A stretch of 11,114 nt of DNA from JAPUIN01 sp041580375 (GCA_041580375.1 JBFGDZ010000124.1:1-11114); one strand, 5' to 3'; positions 1-6,659 are shown, numbered from the stretch's first letter. Translations and numbers: made by a program. The notes: generated by a model from the letters alone, not told the origin.

Positions 1-1380
1 CTGGACGGGTATTCGGCCTGCGCGGGCGACTGCAACGACGCGGACCCGGCGGTGAACCCGGGGGCGACGGAGGTCTGCAACGGCATCGACGACAACTGCG
101 ACGGGACGACGGACGAGGGGTTCGACGTCGACCTGGACGGGTACACGACGTGCGGCGGGGACTGCAACGACGCGGACCCGGCGGTGAACCCGGGGGCGAC
201 GGAGGTCTGCAACGGCATCGACGACAACTGCGACGGGACGACGGACGAGGGCTTCCTCGACACCGACTCCGATGGACTGGCCGATTGCGTCGACCCGGAT
301 GACGACAACGACGGCTTCACGGACGGCGCCGATAACTGTCCGCTGACGGCGAATCCTTCGCAATCGGATCTGGACGGCGATGGCGCGGGCGACGCGTGCG
401 ACGACGACGCCGACGGCGACGGCTTCGACGTCACGGGCGCTCCGGGGGCCGACGTCCTCAGCGATGGGGAGGCTCCCGTCCAGGGAACGGTGACGGGGAG
501 CCACACGGACACGCACGCCAGCGACGACGTGTATGAATCGATCCAGGAGGTGCAGACGGGTGGCAAGCCGGCGAACCGGCAGAGTCTGCTGGAACACACC
601 TGGACCTTCACGCTGGCGGGTGAAGCCTCTCCCGTCTTCTCGGTCGAGGCGCACCACTCCGCGAATGTGGAGGGGGACGACGTGAGGTTCTCGTACTCGA
701 CCGACGGGACGAACTTCGTCGACATGTTCGTGCTGACGAAGACCGCGGACGACGGGACGGTCGACTCCTTCACTCTGCCCGGCGGGATCGCCGGGACGCT
801 GACGATCCGCGCCGTGGACACGGACCGCTCTCCGGGATCGAGCGGCCTGGACACGCTGTTCGTGGACCGCATGTTCATCGCCACGAACTTGCCGGCCGAC
901 TGCGATGACCTGAATGCGGCGGTCTACCCGGGCGCCGCGGAGATCTGCAACGGCCTGGACGACGACTGCGACGGGTCCGCGGACGAGGATTTCGATGCCG
1001 ACCTGGACGGGTACACCACGTGCGGTGGCGACTGCGACGACTCGAACGCGCTGGTCAATCCCGGCCAGGCGGAGATCTGCGGCAACGGGATCGATGACAA
1101 TTGCAACGGCCTGATCGACGCCGCGGAGCCGGGATGCGAGTCCGATACGGTGACGATCACGCGGGCGGACTGGAAGGCGAAGGGGAAGAAGCTCACGGTC
1201 TGGGCGACCAGCACGGGCTCTCCCGGGGCGGTCCTGACGCTCGTCGGCTACGGTGCGATGACGTACCAGTCGAACGAAGATCGCTACGTCTTCACCCAAT
1301 CCAATACGACGCAGCCGTCGACGGTGACCGTCACATCCAGCCAGGGGGGATCGGACACGCAGCCCGTCGCCGCGATCTGA
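1..1380 (+). CDS. Secreted MopE/TSP3-repeat calcium- or metal-binding protein, C-terminal part (5' end outside window)
   Basis: The frame is open from base 1 to the TGA at 1378-1380 (459 residues visible), and it continues upstream, so the GTG at 52 is not a real start. Reading from base 1: two MopE-type repeats (residues about 1-84, core CNGIDDNCDG), an aspartate-rich thrombospondin-type-3 linker (about 85-145, DxDxDG runs), a beta-rich globular domain (about 146-298, ending near DTLFVDRMF), two more MopE motifs (about 300-380, CNGLDDDCDG and CGNGIDDNCNG), and a C-terminal Ig-like domain (about 381-459). MopE motifs are known from copper- and metal-binding surface proteins, and TSP3 repeats bind calcium. 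The even cysteine spacing and acidic residues fit an extracellular protein stabilised by metal and disulfides. The signal peptide must lie upstream. No catalytic domain is visible. The role, perhaps adhesion or matrix, is inference. The gene is not obviously linked to the signalling operon 55 bases downstream. Confidence 0.85.
   Translation: MDGYSACAGDCNDADPAVNPGATEVCNGIDDNCDGTTDEGFDVDLDGYTTCGGDCNDADPAVNPGATEVCNGIDDNCDGTTDEGFLDTDSDGLADCVDPDDDNDGFTDGADNCPLTANPSQSDLDGDGAGDACDDDADGDGFDVTGAPGADVLSDGEAPVQGTVTGSHTDTHASDDVYESIQEVQTGGKPANRQSLLEHTWTFTLAGEASPVFSVEAHHSANVEGDDVRFSYSTDGTNFVDMFVLTKTADDGTVDSFTLPGGIAGTLTIRAVDTDRSPGSSGLDTLFVDRMFIATNLPADCDDLNAAVYPGAAEICNGLDDDCDGSADEDFDADLDGYTTCGGDCDDSNALVNPGQAEICGNGIDDNCNGLIDAAEPGCESDTVTITRADWKAKGKKLTVWATSTGSPGAVLTLVGYGAMTYQSNEDRYVFTQSNTTQPSTVTVTSSQGGSDTQPVAAI
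28..251 (+). repeat. Tandem 132-bp (44-residue) MopE-encoding repeat, 92 bases identical between copies
   Basis: Bases 28-119 and 160-251 are identical with a period of 132 bases, and bases 1-11 also match 133-143. Each unit encodes one MopE motif (core CNGIDDNCDG). The two later motifs in the same gene (from about 898 and 1003) encode similar protein but differ at many synonymous sites. The first pair is therefore a recent duplication or has been kept identical by gene conversion. The array may continue upstream of the window. Confidence 0.9.
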
Positions 1381-1383
1381 CGC

Positions 1384-1429
1384 GCTCCCCGGGGCTGTAT
1401 AATTCCCGCGCCACGATCCCCGGGGGAGC
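1384..1429 (+). other. Inverted repeat flanking a -10 box and covering the Shine-Dalgarno of the PP2C gene
   Basis: GCTCCCCGGGG at 1384-1394 can pair with CCCCGGGGGAGC at 1418-1429, giving 7 + 4 base pairs with one bulged G. The loop holds TATAAT. The 3' arm contains the GGGGGA that should be the ribosome binding site for the TTG start at 1436. In read-through RNA from the upstream gene the hairpin would hide that site. RNA started from the internal promoter would lack the 5' arm. It could also act as a weak terminator for the upstream gene, but no T tract follows. The pairing is seen directly; its function is inferred. Confidence 0.4.
1398..1403 (+). promoter_or_regulatory. Perfect sigma-70 -10 hexamer (TATAAT) upstream of the signalling operon
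   Basis: TATAAT lies 32 bases before the TTG start at 1436, in a 55-base gap of otherwise very GC-rich DNA. A start site near 1410 would leave a leader of about 26 bases with the Shine-Dalgarno intact. No good -35 hexamer is visible: CTGACG at 1377-1382 matches four of six, but its 15-base spacer is short. Promoter assignment is plausible, not certain. Confidence 0.5.
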
Positions 1430-1435
1430 CGAGAT

Positions 1436-2710
1436 TTGACAGCCCCGCTCGCCGCGGCCAGGACCGCCACGACCGAAGCCCCGACCGCGTTCGTCCTCGA
1501 CGCGGGCGCCCGCGCGGGGGGCGCGGCCCCGCCGAACGCCCGGTCGATCATCGCTGTGCCCGCTCCCGCCTACCTGATGACCTGGGCCCTCGCCTGGGCG
1601 ATCGCGGGCGGGCTCGTGGCGGCCGGCATCACATTCGGAAGCCAGACGCTCGATCTCGGGCCGACGCTCGTCATCAGCGTCCTGTTCGCGGAAGTCGTCG
1701 GCTTCACCGCCCTCCTGTCCGCACGCATGGTCTTCCCGTTCTTCAGCGGGCTGCCGTACGCCGTCAATCTCGGCCTGCAGGTCCTCACGCTCTTCTCCGG
1801 AACGGTGTCCGGATCGGCGCTCATCCTCATGTCGCAGCCTCTCTTCAGCCTGGCGCGCATCCGGACTGTCGTCATGATCGTCGTCGTGAACGCCGTGCTC
1901 GCGGTGGTCGTCGGCATCGCGCTGCACACCTACGACACGATGCGGAAGCAGATCGAGGCCTCCTACGAGGCGCTGCGCCGCCAGGAGGCGATGCAGCGCG
2001 AGCTCGAGATCGCCCGCGACGTGCAGCGGGAGCTCCTGCCCCGATCGTTTCCGGTCCTGCGCGGGCTGGAGCTGTCCGGAGCCTGTCATCCGGCGGTCGG
2101 CGTGGGCGGGGATTACTACGACTTCCTGGTCTTCTCGGAGGACCAGGTGGGTCTCGTGATCGCCGACGTGTCGGGCAAGGGGATCCCGGCGGCGCTGCTC
2201 ATGGCGGGGCTGCAGGCATCGGTGCGGAGCCTCACGGTCCCGTCGGCCTCGCCGGGCGAGATCAATCGCCGGTTGAACCGCATGCTCTGTCGCTCGACGT
2301 CCTCGTCGCGCTATGCCACCTTCTTTCTCGGGATGTACGATCCGGCGCGGCGGATCCTGACCTACAGCAACGCCGGCCACTATCCGCCGATCATCCTCGG
2401 GTCCGACGGCGTGACGCGCCTCCAGGCGGACGGCATCCCGCTCGGTCTCTTTCCCGACGCGGACTACGGCGAGGGCCGCCGGCAGATGCACCCGGGCGAT
2501 CTGCTCGTCCTGTACACGGACGGAATCATCGAGGCGCCGGACGCCGCCGATCGCGAGTTCGGCGAGGCGCGGCTGCTCGAGGTCCTGACGAAGCACCGGG
2601 ACCGGAAGCTGGATGAGATCGTGTTCCTCGTGCTCAACGAGATCGCCCGCTGGACGGGCGGGGCCCGCGCCCATGATGACGCCACGCTCGTCCTCGGCCG
2701 GGCACGGTGA
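1436..2710 (+). CDS. Membrane-bound PP2C/SpoIIE-family serine/threonine phosphatase (RsbU-like)
   Basis: The 424-residue protein starts at TTG 1436, with GGGGGA at 1422-1427 eight bases upstream. The first in-frame ATG (residue 48) would cut into the first membrane segment. Layout: an Ala/Pro-rich tail (1-44), four likely transmembrane helices (about 45-66, 77-95, 108-132, 143-163), a coiled coil (about 167-200, with the usual RDVQRELLPRSFP junction), and a SpoIIE/PP2C catalytic domain (208-422). Metal-binding aspartates are present: D226 and D229 in GGDYYDF, D244 in IADVSGKG, D362 in LYTDGIIEA, and D414/D415 in HDDATLVL. The enzyme should therefore be active. Family members dephosphorylate STAS anti-anti-sigma proteins in partner-switching pathways; no such partner is present here, so the substrate is unknown. 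The membrane part is homologous to that of the kinase encoded ten bases downstream, which suggests both respond to the same cue. Enzyme class is confident; signal and target are not known. Confidence 0.92.
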   Translation: MTAPLAAARTATTEAPTAFVLDAGARAGGAAPPNARSIIAVPAPAYLMTWALAWAIAGGLVAAGITFGSQTLDLGPTLVISVLFAEVVGFTALLSARMVFPFFSGLPYAVNLGLQVLTLFSGTVSGSALILMSQPLFSLARIRTVVMIVVVNAVLAVVVGIALHTYDTMRKQIEASYEALRRQEAMQRELEIARDVQRELLPRSFPVLRGLELSGACHPAVGVGGDYYDFLVFSEDQVGLVIADVSGKGIPAALLMAGLQASVRSLTVPSASPGEINRRLNRMLCRSTSSSRYATFFLGMYDPARRILTYSNAGHYPPIILGSDGVTRLQADGIPLGLFPDADYGEGRRQMHPGDLLVLYTDGIIEAPDAADREFGEARLLEVLTKHRDRKLDEIVFLVLNEIARWTGGARAHDDATLVLGRAR

Positions 2711-2720
2711 GGGGGCAGTG

Positions 2721-3866
2721 ATGACGCCCGCGGGCGGGCTCTCGACCCTCGTGCAGGTGATGCTGTGGGCGGCCGCCAACTCCGCGGCCGGCGCAGCGGT
2801 CGGGCTCGCCGTGGGGGCGTTCCGGCAGGGCGGCTTCGAGCCGACGATCCTGCTGATCAGCGTGCTGTTCGGCAACGTCATCGGCTACACGGTTCTCGCC
2901 TCGACGTCGCTTCTGTCGCCGCGGCTGCGCGCGGCGGGACCGGCGGCGCGGGCCGGTCTCCTCGGCCTGGCGCTCGTGTCGGGATCGGTGGCGGGAACCA
3001 TCCTGGTGATCTATCTGTTTCCGCTCTTCGTGCTGCGCGACGTGCGGCAGATCCTCGCGGTCGCAACCATCAACGGCGTGCTGGCGCTCATCGTGGGCGG
3101 CGTCGTGCACGTGTACGAGGCGATGCGGTGGAGGCTGGCCGAATCGCTGCGCGAGGTGGAGGAGGTGAGACTGGTGGAGGCGCGATTGCGGGAGCAGGCG
3201 GCCCGCGCCGAGCTCGCCGCCCTCCAGGCGCGAATCCATCCGCACTTCCTGTTCAACACGCTCAATACGATCTCCTCGCTCGTCGACAACGATCCGCGCG
3301 GCGCGGGAGAGGTCGTCCAGGGGCTCGCCGAACTGTTCCGCTACACGTTCCGCGCGAGCGACGCCCGTCCCGTGACCCTGTCGGACGAGATCGACTTCGT
3401 CCAGCGCTACCTGACGGTGGAGCGGGCCCGCTTCGGGAACCGCCTGCACATCGTGCGGGACATCGACGAGCGGGCGCTCGACGCGCGCGTTCCCGGATTG
3501 ATCCTGCAGCCGCTGGTCGAGAACGCCGTAGCCCACGGGATCGCCCCGCTGCGGGGAGGCGGCACCGTCCGGATCGCGGCGAGGATCGAGGGCGACGACC
3601 TGAGGATCGAGGTGGCGGACGACGGCGCCGGGATCCCGGCCGGGGAGGAGCCGATCATCCGCGAGGGCCACGGACTGGCGAATGTCCGGCAACGGCTGGC
3701 CACGCTGTACGGGCCGCGCGGCGTGCTGGAGATCGATACGAATGCGGACGGTCATGGCACCGTCGCCCGGCTGAGGCTGCCCATCACGCCTGCGCGTCCG
3801 CGCATCGCCCGCACGGACACGGCACGGAAGGCGGCCGGCCGGTCCGGGCGCCGGGAATCCCCATGA
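2721..3866 (+). CDS. LytS-type membrane sensor histidine kinase (His_kinase/HATPase_c)
   Basis: I chose ATG 2721 because GAGGGGG (2708-2714) sits just upstream and the gap to the phosphatase stop is ten bases. Earlier in-frame starts lie inside the phosphatase gene and encode non-homologous sequence. The protein has 381 residues: transmembrane segments at about 10-32, 41-62, 78-101 and 108-131, a coiled coil (about 134-170), the His_kinase box IHPHFLFNTLNT with the expected phospho-acceptor H175, and an HATPase domain with N box LVENAVAHG (N268), G1 box ADDGAGIP (299-306) and G2 box GHGLANV (317-323). This is the LytS/YpdA (BtsS) class, which signals to LytTR regulators, and such a regulator is the next gene with an ATGA overlap. 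The membrane part matches the upstream phosphatase (37 of 101 identical by eye, no gaps) and is not the usual 5TM LytS domain as far as I can tell. The basic tail (about 356-381) runs into the overlap and looks like a poorly conserved extension. Confidence 0.92.
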   Translation: MTPAGGLSTLVQVMLWAAANSAAGAAVGLAVGAFRQGGFEPTILLISVLFGNVIGYTVLASTSLLSPRLRAAGPAARAGLLGLALVSGSVAGTILVIYLFPLFVLRDVRQILAVATINGVLALIVGGVVHVYEAMRWRLAESLREVEEVRLVEARLREQAARAELAALQARIHPHFLFNTLNTISSLVDNDPRGAGEVVQGLAELFRYTFRASDARPVTLSDEIDFVQRYLTVERARFGNRLHIVRDIDERALDARVPGLILQPLVENAVAHGIAPLRGGGTVRIAARIEGDDLRIEVADDGAGIPAGEEPIIREGHGLANVRQRLATLYGPRGVLEIDTNADGHGTVARLRLPITPARPRIARTDTARKAAGRSGRRESP

Positions 3867-4681
3867 CCGGGCGCCGGTCCGGGGGTGCTGATGCGGTCGC
3901 GACGGCACGCGTCGTGATCATCGACGATGAGAAGCCGGCGCGGGATCGCCTCCGCCGGCTGATCGCCGAGCATCCCGATCTGGCGATCGTCGGTGAGGCG
4001 GCCGACGCGCCCTCGGCGGTCGAGCTGATCGACAGGGAGAAGCCGGACCTCTGCTTCCTCGACGTGCAGATGCCGGAGGGCGACGGCTTCGAGGTCCTCC
4101 GCCGTGTGCGCCACCGCCCGCGGATCATTTTCACGACCGCCTTCGATCAGTACGCCGTTCCGGCCTTCGAGGTCCATTCGCTCGACTATCTCCTGAAGCC
4201 GTTCGATCGGGACCGCTTCAGCACGGCGATCGAGCGCGCCCGTGAGGCCCTGCGCGGCGACGCCTCGCAGGATGGAACCATCGTGAGGCTGCTCCAGGAG
4301 ATCCGCTCCGGGATGCCGGCCTCCGCGCGCGATCCCTCGGCGGTGCGTCCTCCGCTCCGGATCCCGGCGCGCCGGAAGGGGGGCGTCGTGCTGCTCGATC
4401 CGGAGGAGATTCTCTGGTTCGAGGCGGACGAGACCCTCGTGTTCGCGAGCACGCTGGAGGGACGATTGCTCGTGGATCGCACGCTCAACGACCTCGAGGC
4501 GGCCCTGGACAAAACCTTCTTCCGCGCGCACCGGGGGTATCTCGTGAATATCGCCCGCATAGGCGAGATCCTCCCCGAGGAGGGAGGACAGCACCGCATC
4601 GTCATGCGGGACGCCGCACGCAGCGTCCTGCCCCTGTCGCGCCGCCGGGCGCGCCTGCTGAGAGCGATCATCCCCTGGTAG
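3863..4681 (+). CDS. LytTR-family response regulator (REC-LytTR), partner of the upstream kinase
   Basis: The ATG at 3863 overlaps the kinase stop as ATGA, which implies translational coupling. The 272-residue product has a receiver domain (about 15-130) with acidic pair D21/D22, phospho-acceptor D67 in CFLDVQMPEGDG, T91/T92 and K112 in LLKPFD. A linker of about 35 residues follows, then a LytTR DNA-binding domain (about 166-268) with the typical ILWFEADE and FFRAHRGYLVN motifs. All key residues are present. LytTR proteins bind pairs of direct repeats upstream of target genes and are phosphorylated by LytS-type kinases. Residues 1-14 before the first beta strand are longer than usual and probably disordered. 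No autoregulatory repeat pair was found before the operon, but one nine-base site matching the published LytTR consensus lies just downstream (4702-4710). Function of the pair as a two-component system is confident; regulon and signal are unknown. Confidence 0.94.
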   Translation: MTGRRSGGADAVATARVVIIDDEKPARDRLRRLIAEHPDLAIVGEAADAPSAVELIDREKPDLCFLDVQMPEGDGFEVLRRVRHRPRIIFTTAFDQYAVPAFEVHSLDYLLKPFDRDRFSTAIERAREALRGDASQDGTIVRLLQEIRSGMPASARDPSAVRPPLRIPARRKGGVVLLDPEEILWFEADETLVFASTLEGRLLVDRTLNDLEAALDKTFFRAHRGYLVNIARIGEILPEEGGQHRIVMRDAARSVLPLSRRRARLLRAIIPW

Positions 4682-4689
4682 CCGCCCGG

Positions 4690-4720
4690 GGTCCGCCGGC
4701 GACCGTTCATACGGCGGATC
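4690..4720 (+). terminator. Possible hairpin terminator after the LytTR gene (no T tract)
   Basis: GGTCCGCCG (4690-4698) pairs with CGGCGGATC (4712-4720) to make a nine-pair stem, one pair being G-U, with a 13-base loop. It begins nine bases after the stop. It lacks a U-run, so termination would be weak or would need another factor. The loop contains the possible LytTR half-site, so the dyad could equally be a DNA element. Confidence 0.3.
4702..4710 (+). promoter_or_regulatory. Single match to the LytTR-binding half-site consensus
   Basis: ACCGTTCAT fits every position of the published LytTR consensus [TA][AC][CA]GTTN[AG][TG]. It lies in the 109-base gap between the LytTR regulator gene and the bactofilin-like gene, 80 bases before the latter's start. 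Real sites come as two direct repeats about 21-22 bases apart. The only second candidate, CCCGTCCGG at 4727, is 25 bases away and imperfect. A chance match is quite possible. Confidence 0.2.
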
Positions 4721-4777
4721 CGGCCGCCCGTCCGGTAGCCCCTTGTCCGCGGACCGCGACGGGCGTATGGAGTCAGC

Positions 4778-4783
4778 AGGAGG
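4778..4783 (+). promoter_or_regulatory. Ribosome binding site AGGAGG that fixes the bactofilin-like start
   Basis: A perfect AGGAGG stands seven bases before ATG 4791. The upstream in-frame TTG at 4743 has no such site and would put 16 polar residues before the signal peptide. This decides for 4791. Confidence 0.8.
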
Positions 4784-4790
4784 ACGCGCC

Positions 4791-6035
4791 ATGATCGGCA
4801 AGGTGATGGCCCGTGCGGGAACTCTCGCGAGACTGTCCCTGGTCCTGTCGGCGCCGTTCGGCCCCGGCGAGGCCGTCGCCCATCCCCTCCCGGTCGGCGT
4901 CGAGATCCACTCGGGGGATCAGGGCCGGTACGTTCTCAAGGCCGGCGAGACGCACGAGGGGGATCTCTACCTCTTCAAGGCCGGCGCCCAGATCGACGGG
5001 ACGCTGGTCGGCGATCTGTACGTCTTCGCGCAGAGACTCGATCTCTCCGGAACCGTCAGGGGCGACCTGAACGCCTGGGTGCAGGACGCCGACCTGGACG
5101 GGACGATCGAGGACTCCGTCCGGGTCTTCTGCCAGTCGTTGCGGGTGACCGGAACGATCGACGGCTCTCTCGTGGCGTTCTGCGGGTCGGTCGAGATCGA
5201 GGAGGGGGCGGTCGTCACCGGAGGCGTCAAGGCGCGGGCGGCCCGGGTCGACGTGCGCGGCGCCGTTCGCGAGGATCTCGACGCGAAGGGGGGACAGGTG
5301 GTCGTGTCGGGAAGCATCGGCGGGGACGCCCTGCTCGAAGCGGACATCATCGAGATCCGCGACCGGGCCCGCATCGGCGGAGACCTGTTCTACACGTCGC
5401 GGAACCGCCTGGATCTGGCGGACAAGGGGATCGTCCGGGGCGACATCGAGTACACGCCCGAAAAACCGAAGCCCCCCGTCTCGAAAAAGGGGTTCGCCTC
5501 CTGGCTTCTCGGGCTCCTCGTGGCGCTGGTGGCGGGCCTGGCGGTGATCGCCATCGCTCCGCGCCGCACGGTGGACGTCGCGGAGAAAGTGGGGGGGGAC
5601 GGCCTGCGCAGCGCCGGCGTCGGTTTCATCACCACGATCGTGATCCCCGTGGCGCTGGCCATCGTGTGCGTCCTCATCATCACGATCCCGCTCGTCGTCA
5701 TGGCCCTTCTCGTCTTCCTGATGGTGGTCTACCTGGCCAAGGTGCCGGTCGCCATCTGGGCGGGCGATCGGGTGCTGCGGCGCCTCGGACGGAGCGCCGC
5801 GTCCCCCTACCTCTCGCTCACCGTCGGAATCCCGCTCCTCTACGTCGTGTTCGCCGTGCCGTTTCTCGGCGAGGTCGCTTGGTGGGCGACCATGTTCGTC
5901 GGCCTCGGGGCGCTCGTCATGTGCTCCTGGGAGAGCCGGCAGAGACGGGCGGCGGGGGGAGCCGGAGCCGCGCCGCCGACCGCTCCTCCGGGATCGGCGC
6001 CGGGACTTCCGCCCGGGTCGGGATCCGCGACCTGA
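4791..6035 (+). CDS. Exported bactofilin-like (polymer-forming) beta-helix protein with multi-pass membrane C-terminus
   Basis: From ATG 4791 (AGGAGG seven bases upstream) the product is 414 residues. Residues 1-30 look like a signal peptide: basic start, hydrophobic core LSLVLSAPF, likely cleavage after AVA30. Residues about 55-222 are a right-handed beta-helix of bactofilin type. The first five rungs repeat every 17 residues (starting 57, 74, 91, 108, 125), with GDLY-like openings and an aromatic at rung position six (F62, F79, W96, F113, F130). A Lys/Pro linker (223-234) leads to about five hydrophobic helices (236-256, 279-299, 300-318, 340-358, 361-378) and a Pro/Gly/Ala tail. Cytoplasmic bactofilins polymerise into filaments for cell shape and polarity. 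Here the signal peptide suggests the helix faces the periplasm or outside. The gene lies downstream of the LytTR gene with its own leader and converges on the response regulator. The fold is confident; cellular role and topology are inferred. Confidence 0.85.
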   Translation: MIGKVMARAGTLARLSLVLSAPFGPGEAVAHPLPVGVEIHSGDQGRYVLKAGETHEGDLYLFKAGAQIDGTLVGDLYVFAQRLDLSGTVRGDLNAWVQDADLDGTIEDSVRVFCQSLRVTGTIDGSLVAFCGSVEIEEGAVVTGGVKARAARVDVRGAVREDLDAKGGQVVVSGSIGGDALLEADIIEIRDRARIGGDLFYTSRNRLDLADKGIVRGDIEYTPEKPKPPVSKKGFASWLLGLLVALVAGLAVIAIAPRRTVDVAEKVGGDGLRSAGVGFITTIVIPVALAIVCVLIITIPLVVMALLVFLMVVYLAKVPVAIWAGDRVLRRLGRSAASPYLSLTVGIPLLYVVFAVPFLGEVAWWATMFVGLGALVMCSWESRQRRAAGGAGAAPPTAPPGSAPGLPPGSGSAT

Positions 6036-6047
6036 CGGCGGGATCGA

Positions 6048-6659
6048 TCAGGACCGGCGGACCTTCTGGATCTGAGGTTCGACGTAACGGGTGTAGCAGT
6101 CCGGACAGACGCCGTGCGTGAACAGCGCCTCGGAGCAGGAGGAGATGTACTCCTCCACGCCGTGCCAGTAGTTCCGGTCGTCGCGGATCTTCTTGCAGTA
6201 CGAGCAGATCGGGAGCATCCCCTGGAGCCGGCGCACGTGCCGGAGCGCCTCCTCGAGTTCACGGACGCGGGCGGAGAGCTCGGACTGCAGTCGCACGATC
6301 CGGGAGCCCGCGTTGAGCCGGGCCCGCAGCTCGTCGTAGTCGAACGGCTTGGTGATGTAATCGTTCGCTCCCGTCCGCAGCCCCTCGTTGACGTCATCCT
6401 GCCGGTCCTTGGCGGTGAGGAGGAGGAGATAGGGAGGATACGGGCTCGGCACGGCGCGGACTTTGCGGATCACGTCGGGGCCGGTCAGCCCGGGCATGTT
6501 CCAGTCGAGGATCGCCAGCATCGGGGGATCGGCCGCCCGCATGACCTCCCAGGCCCGGCCACCGTCCTTGACGGCGATCACGTCGTAGCCCCACTCGGTC
6601 AGCATGCCCTGGAGGAGCACCCTGATGCTGTCGTCGTCGTCCGCGATGAGGATCTTCAC
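6048..6659 (-). CDS. Response regulator with receiver domain and C-terminal four-cysteine zinc-ribbon-like module
   Basis: I chose the GTG at 6659, which gives the canonical start MKILIADDDD. The TTG at 6701 adds 14 residues that fit no receiver domain. The product is 203 residues. The receiver (1-118) has acidic residues D7-D9, phospho-acceptor D52 in ILDWNMPG, T82, and K104 in YITKPFDYDE. A coiled coil follows (about 121-148), then a compact tail: CSYC (152-155), KKIRDD, a conserved aromatic stretch NYWHGVEEYI, FTHG and CPDC (185-188). Two CxxC pairs 30 residues apart suggest one bound zinc. I know this tail from the ends of many receiver, PAS and GAF proteins in environmental bacteria, but know of no established function for it. 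There is no DNA-binding or enzymatic domain, so output is probably protein-protein contact. The residue usually His in the YI-x-x-H-S-E-A segment appears as Cys175 here. The gene is convergent with the bactofilin-like gene (12 bases between stops), and no kinase is adjacent. Confidence 0.88.
   Translation of the reverse strand: MKILIADDDDSIRVLLQGMLTEWGYDVIAVKDGGRAWEVMRAADPPMLAILDWNMPGLTGPDVIRKVRAVPSPYPPYLLLLTAKDRQDDVNEGLRTGANDYITKPFDYDELRARLNAGSRIVRLQSELSARVRELEEALRHVRRLQGMLPICSYCKKIRDDRNYWHGVEEYISSCSEALFTHGVCPDCYTRYVEPQIQKVRRS

Noticed and set aside
2613..2720. Upstream start for the kinase giving 36 extra residues
   Set aside because: The extra residues come from the phosphatase gene in another frame. 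The Shine-Dalgarno and the homologous membrane module support ATG 2721.
1331..2881. 516-codon open frame on the minus strand opposite the phosphatase
   Set aside because: It spans three plus-strand elements and has the Arg/Glu/His-rich composition typical of shadow frames.
2765..3862. Long plus-strand extension upstream of the LytTR regulator in the same frame
   Set aside because: It lies wholly within the kinase gene in another frame, and the receiver domain begins only after ATG 3863. It is not a fusion protein.
6031..6052. Short inverted repeat CCTGA/TCAGG between the convergent genes as a bidirectional terminator
   Set aside because: Only five base pairs with a 12-base loop and no T tract on either strand.
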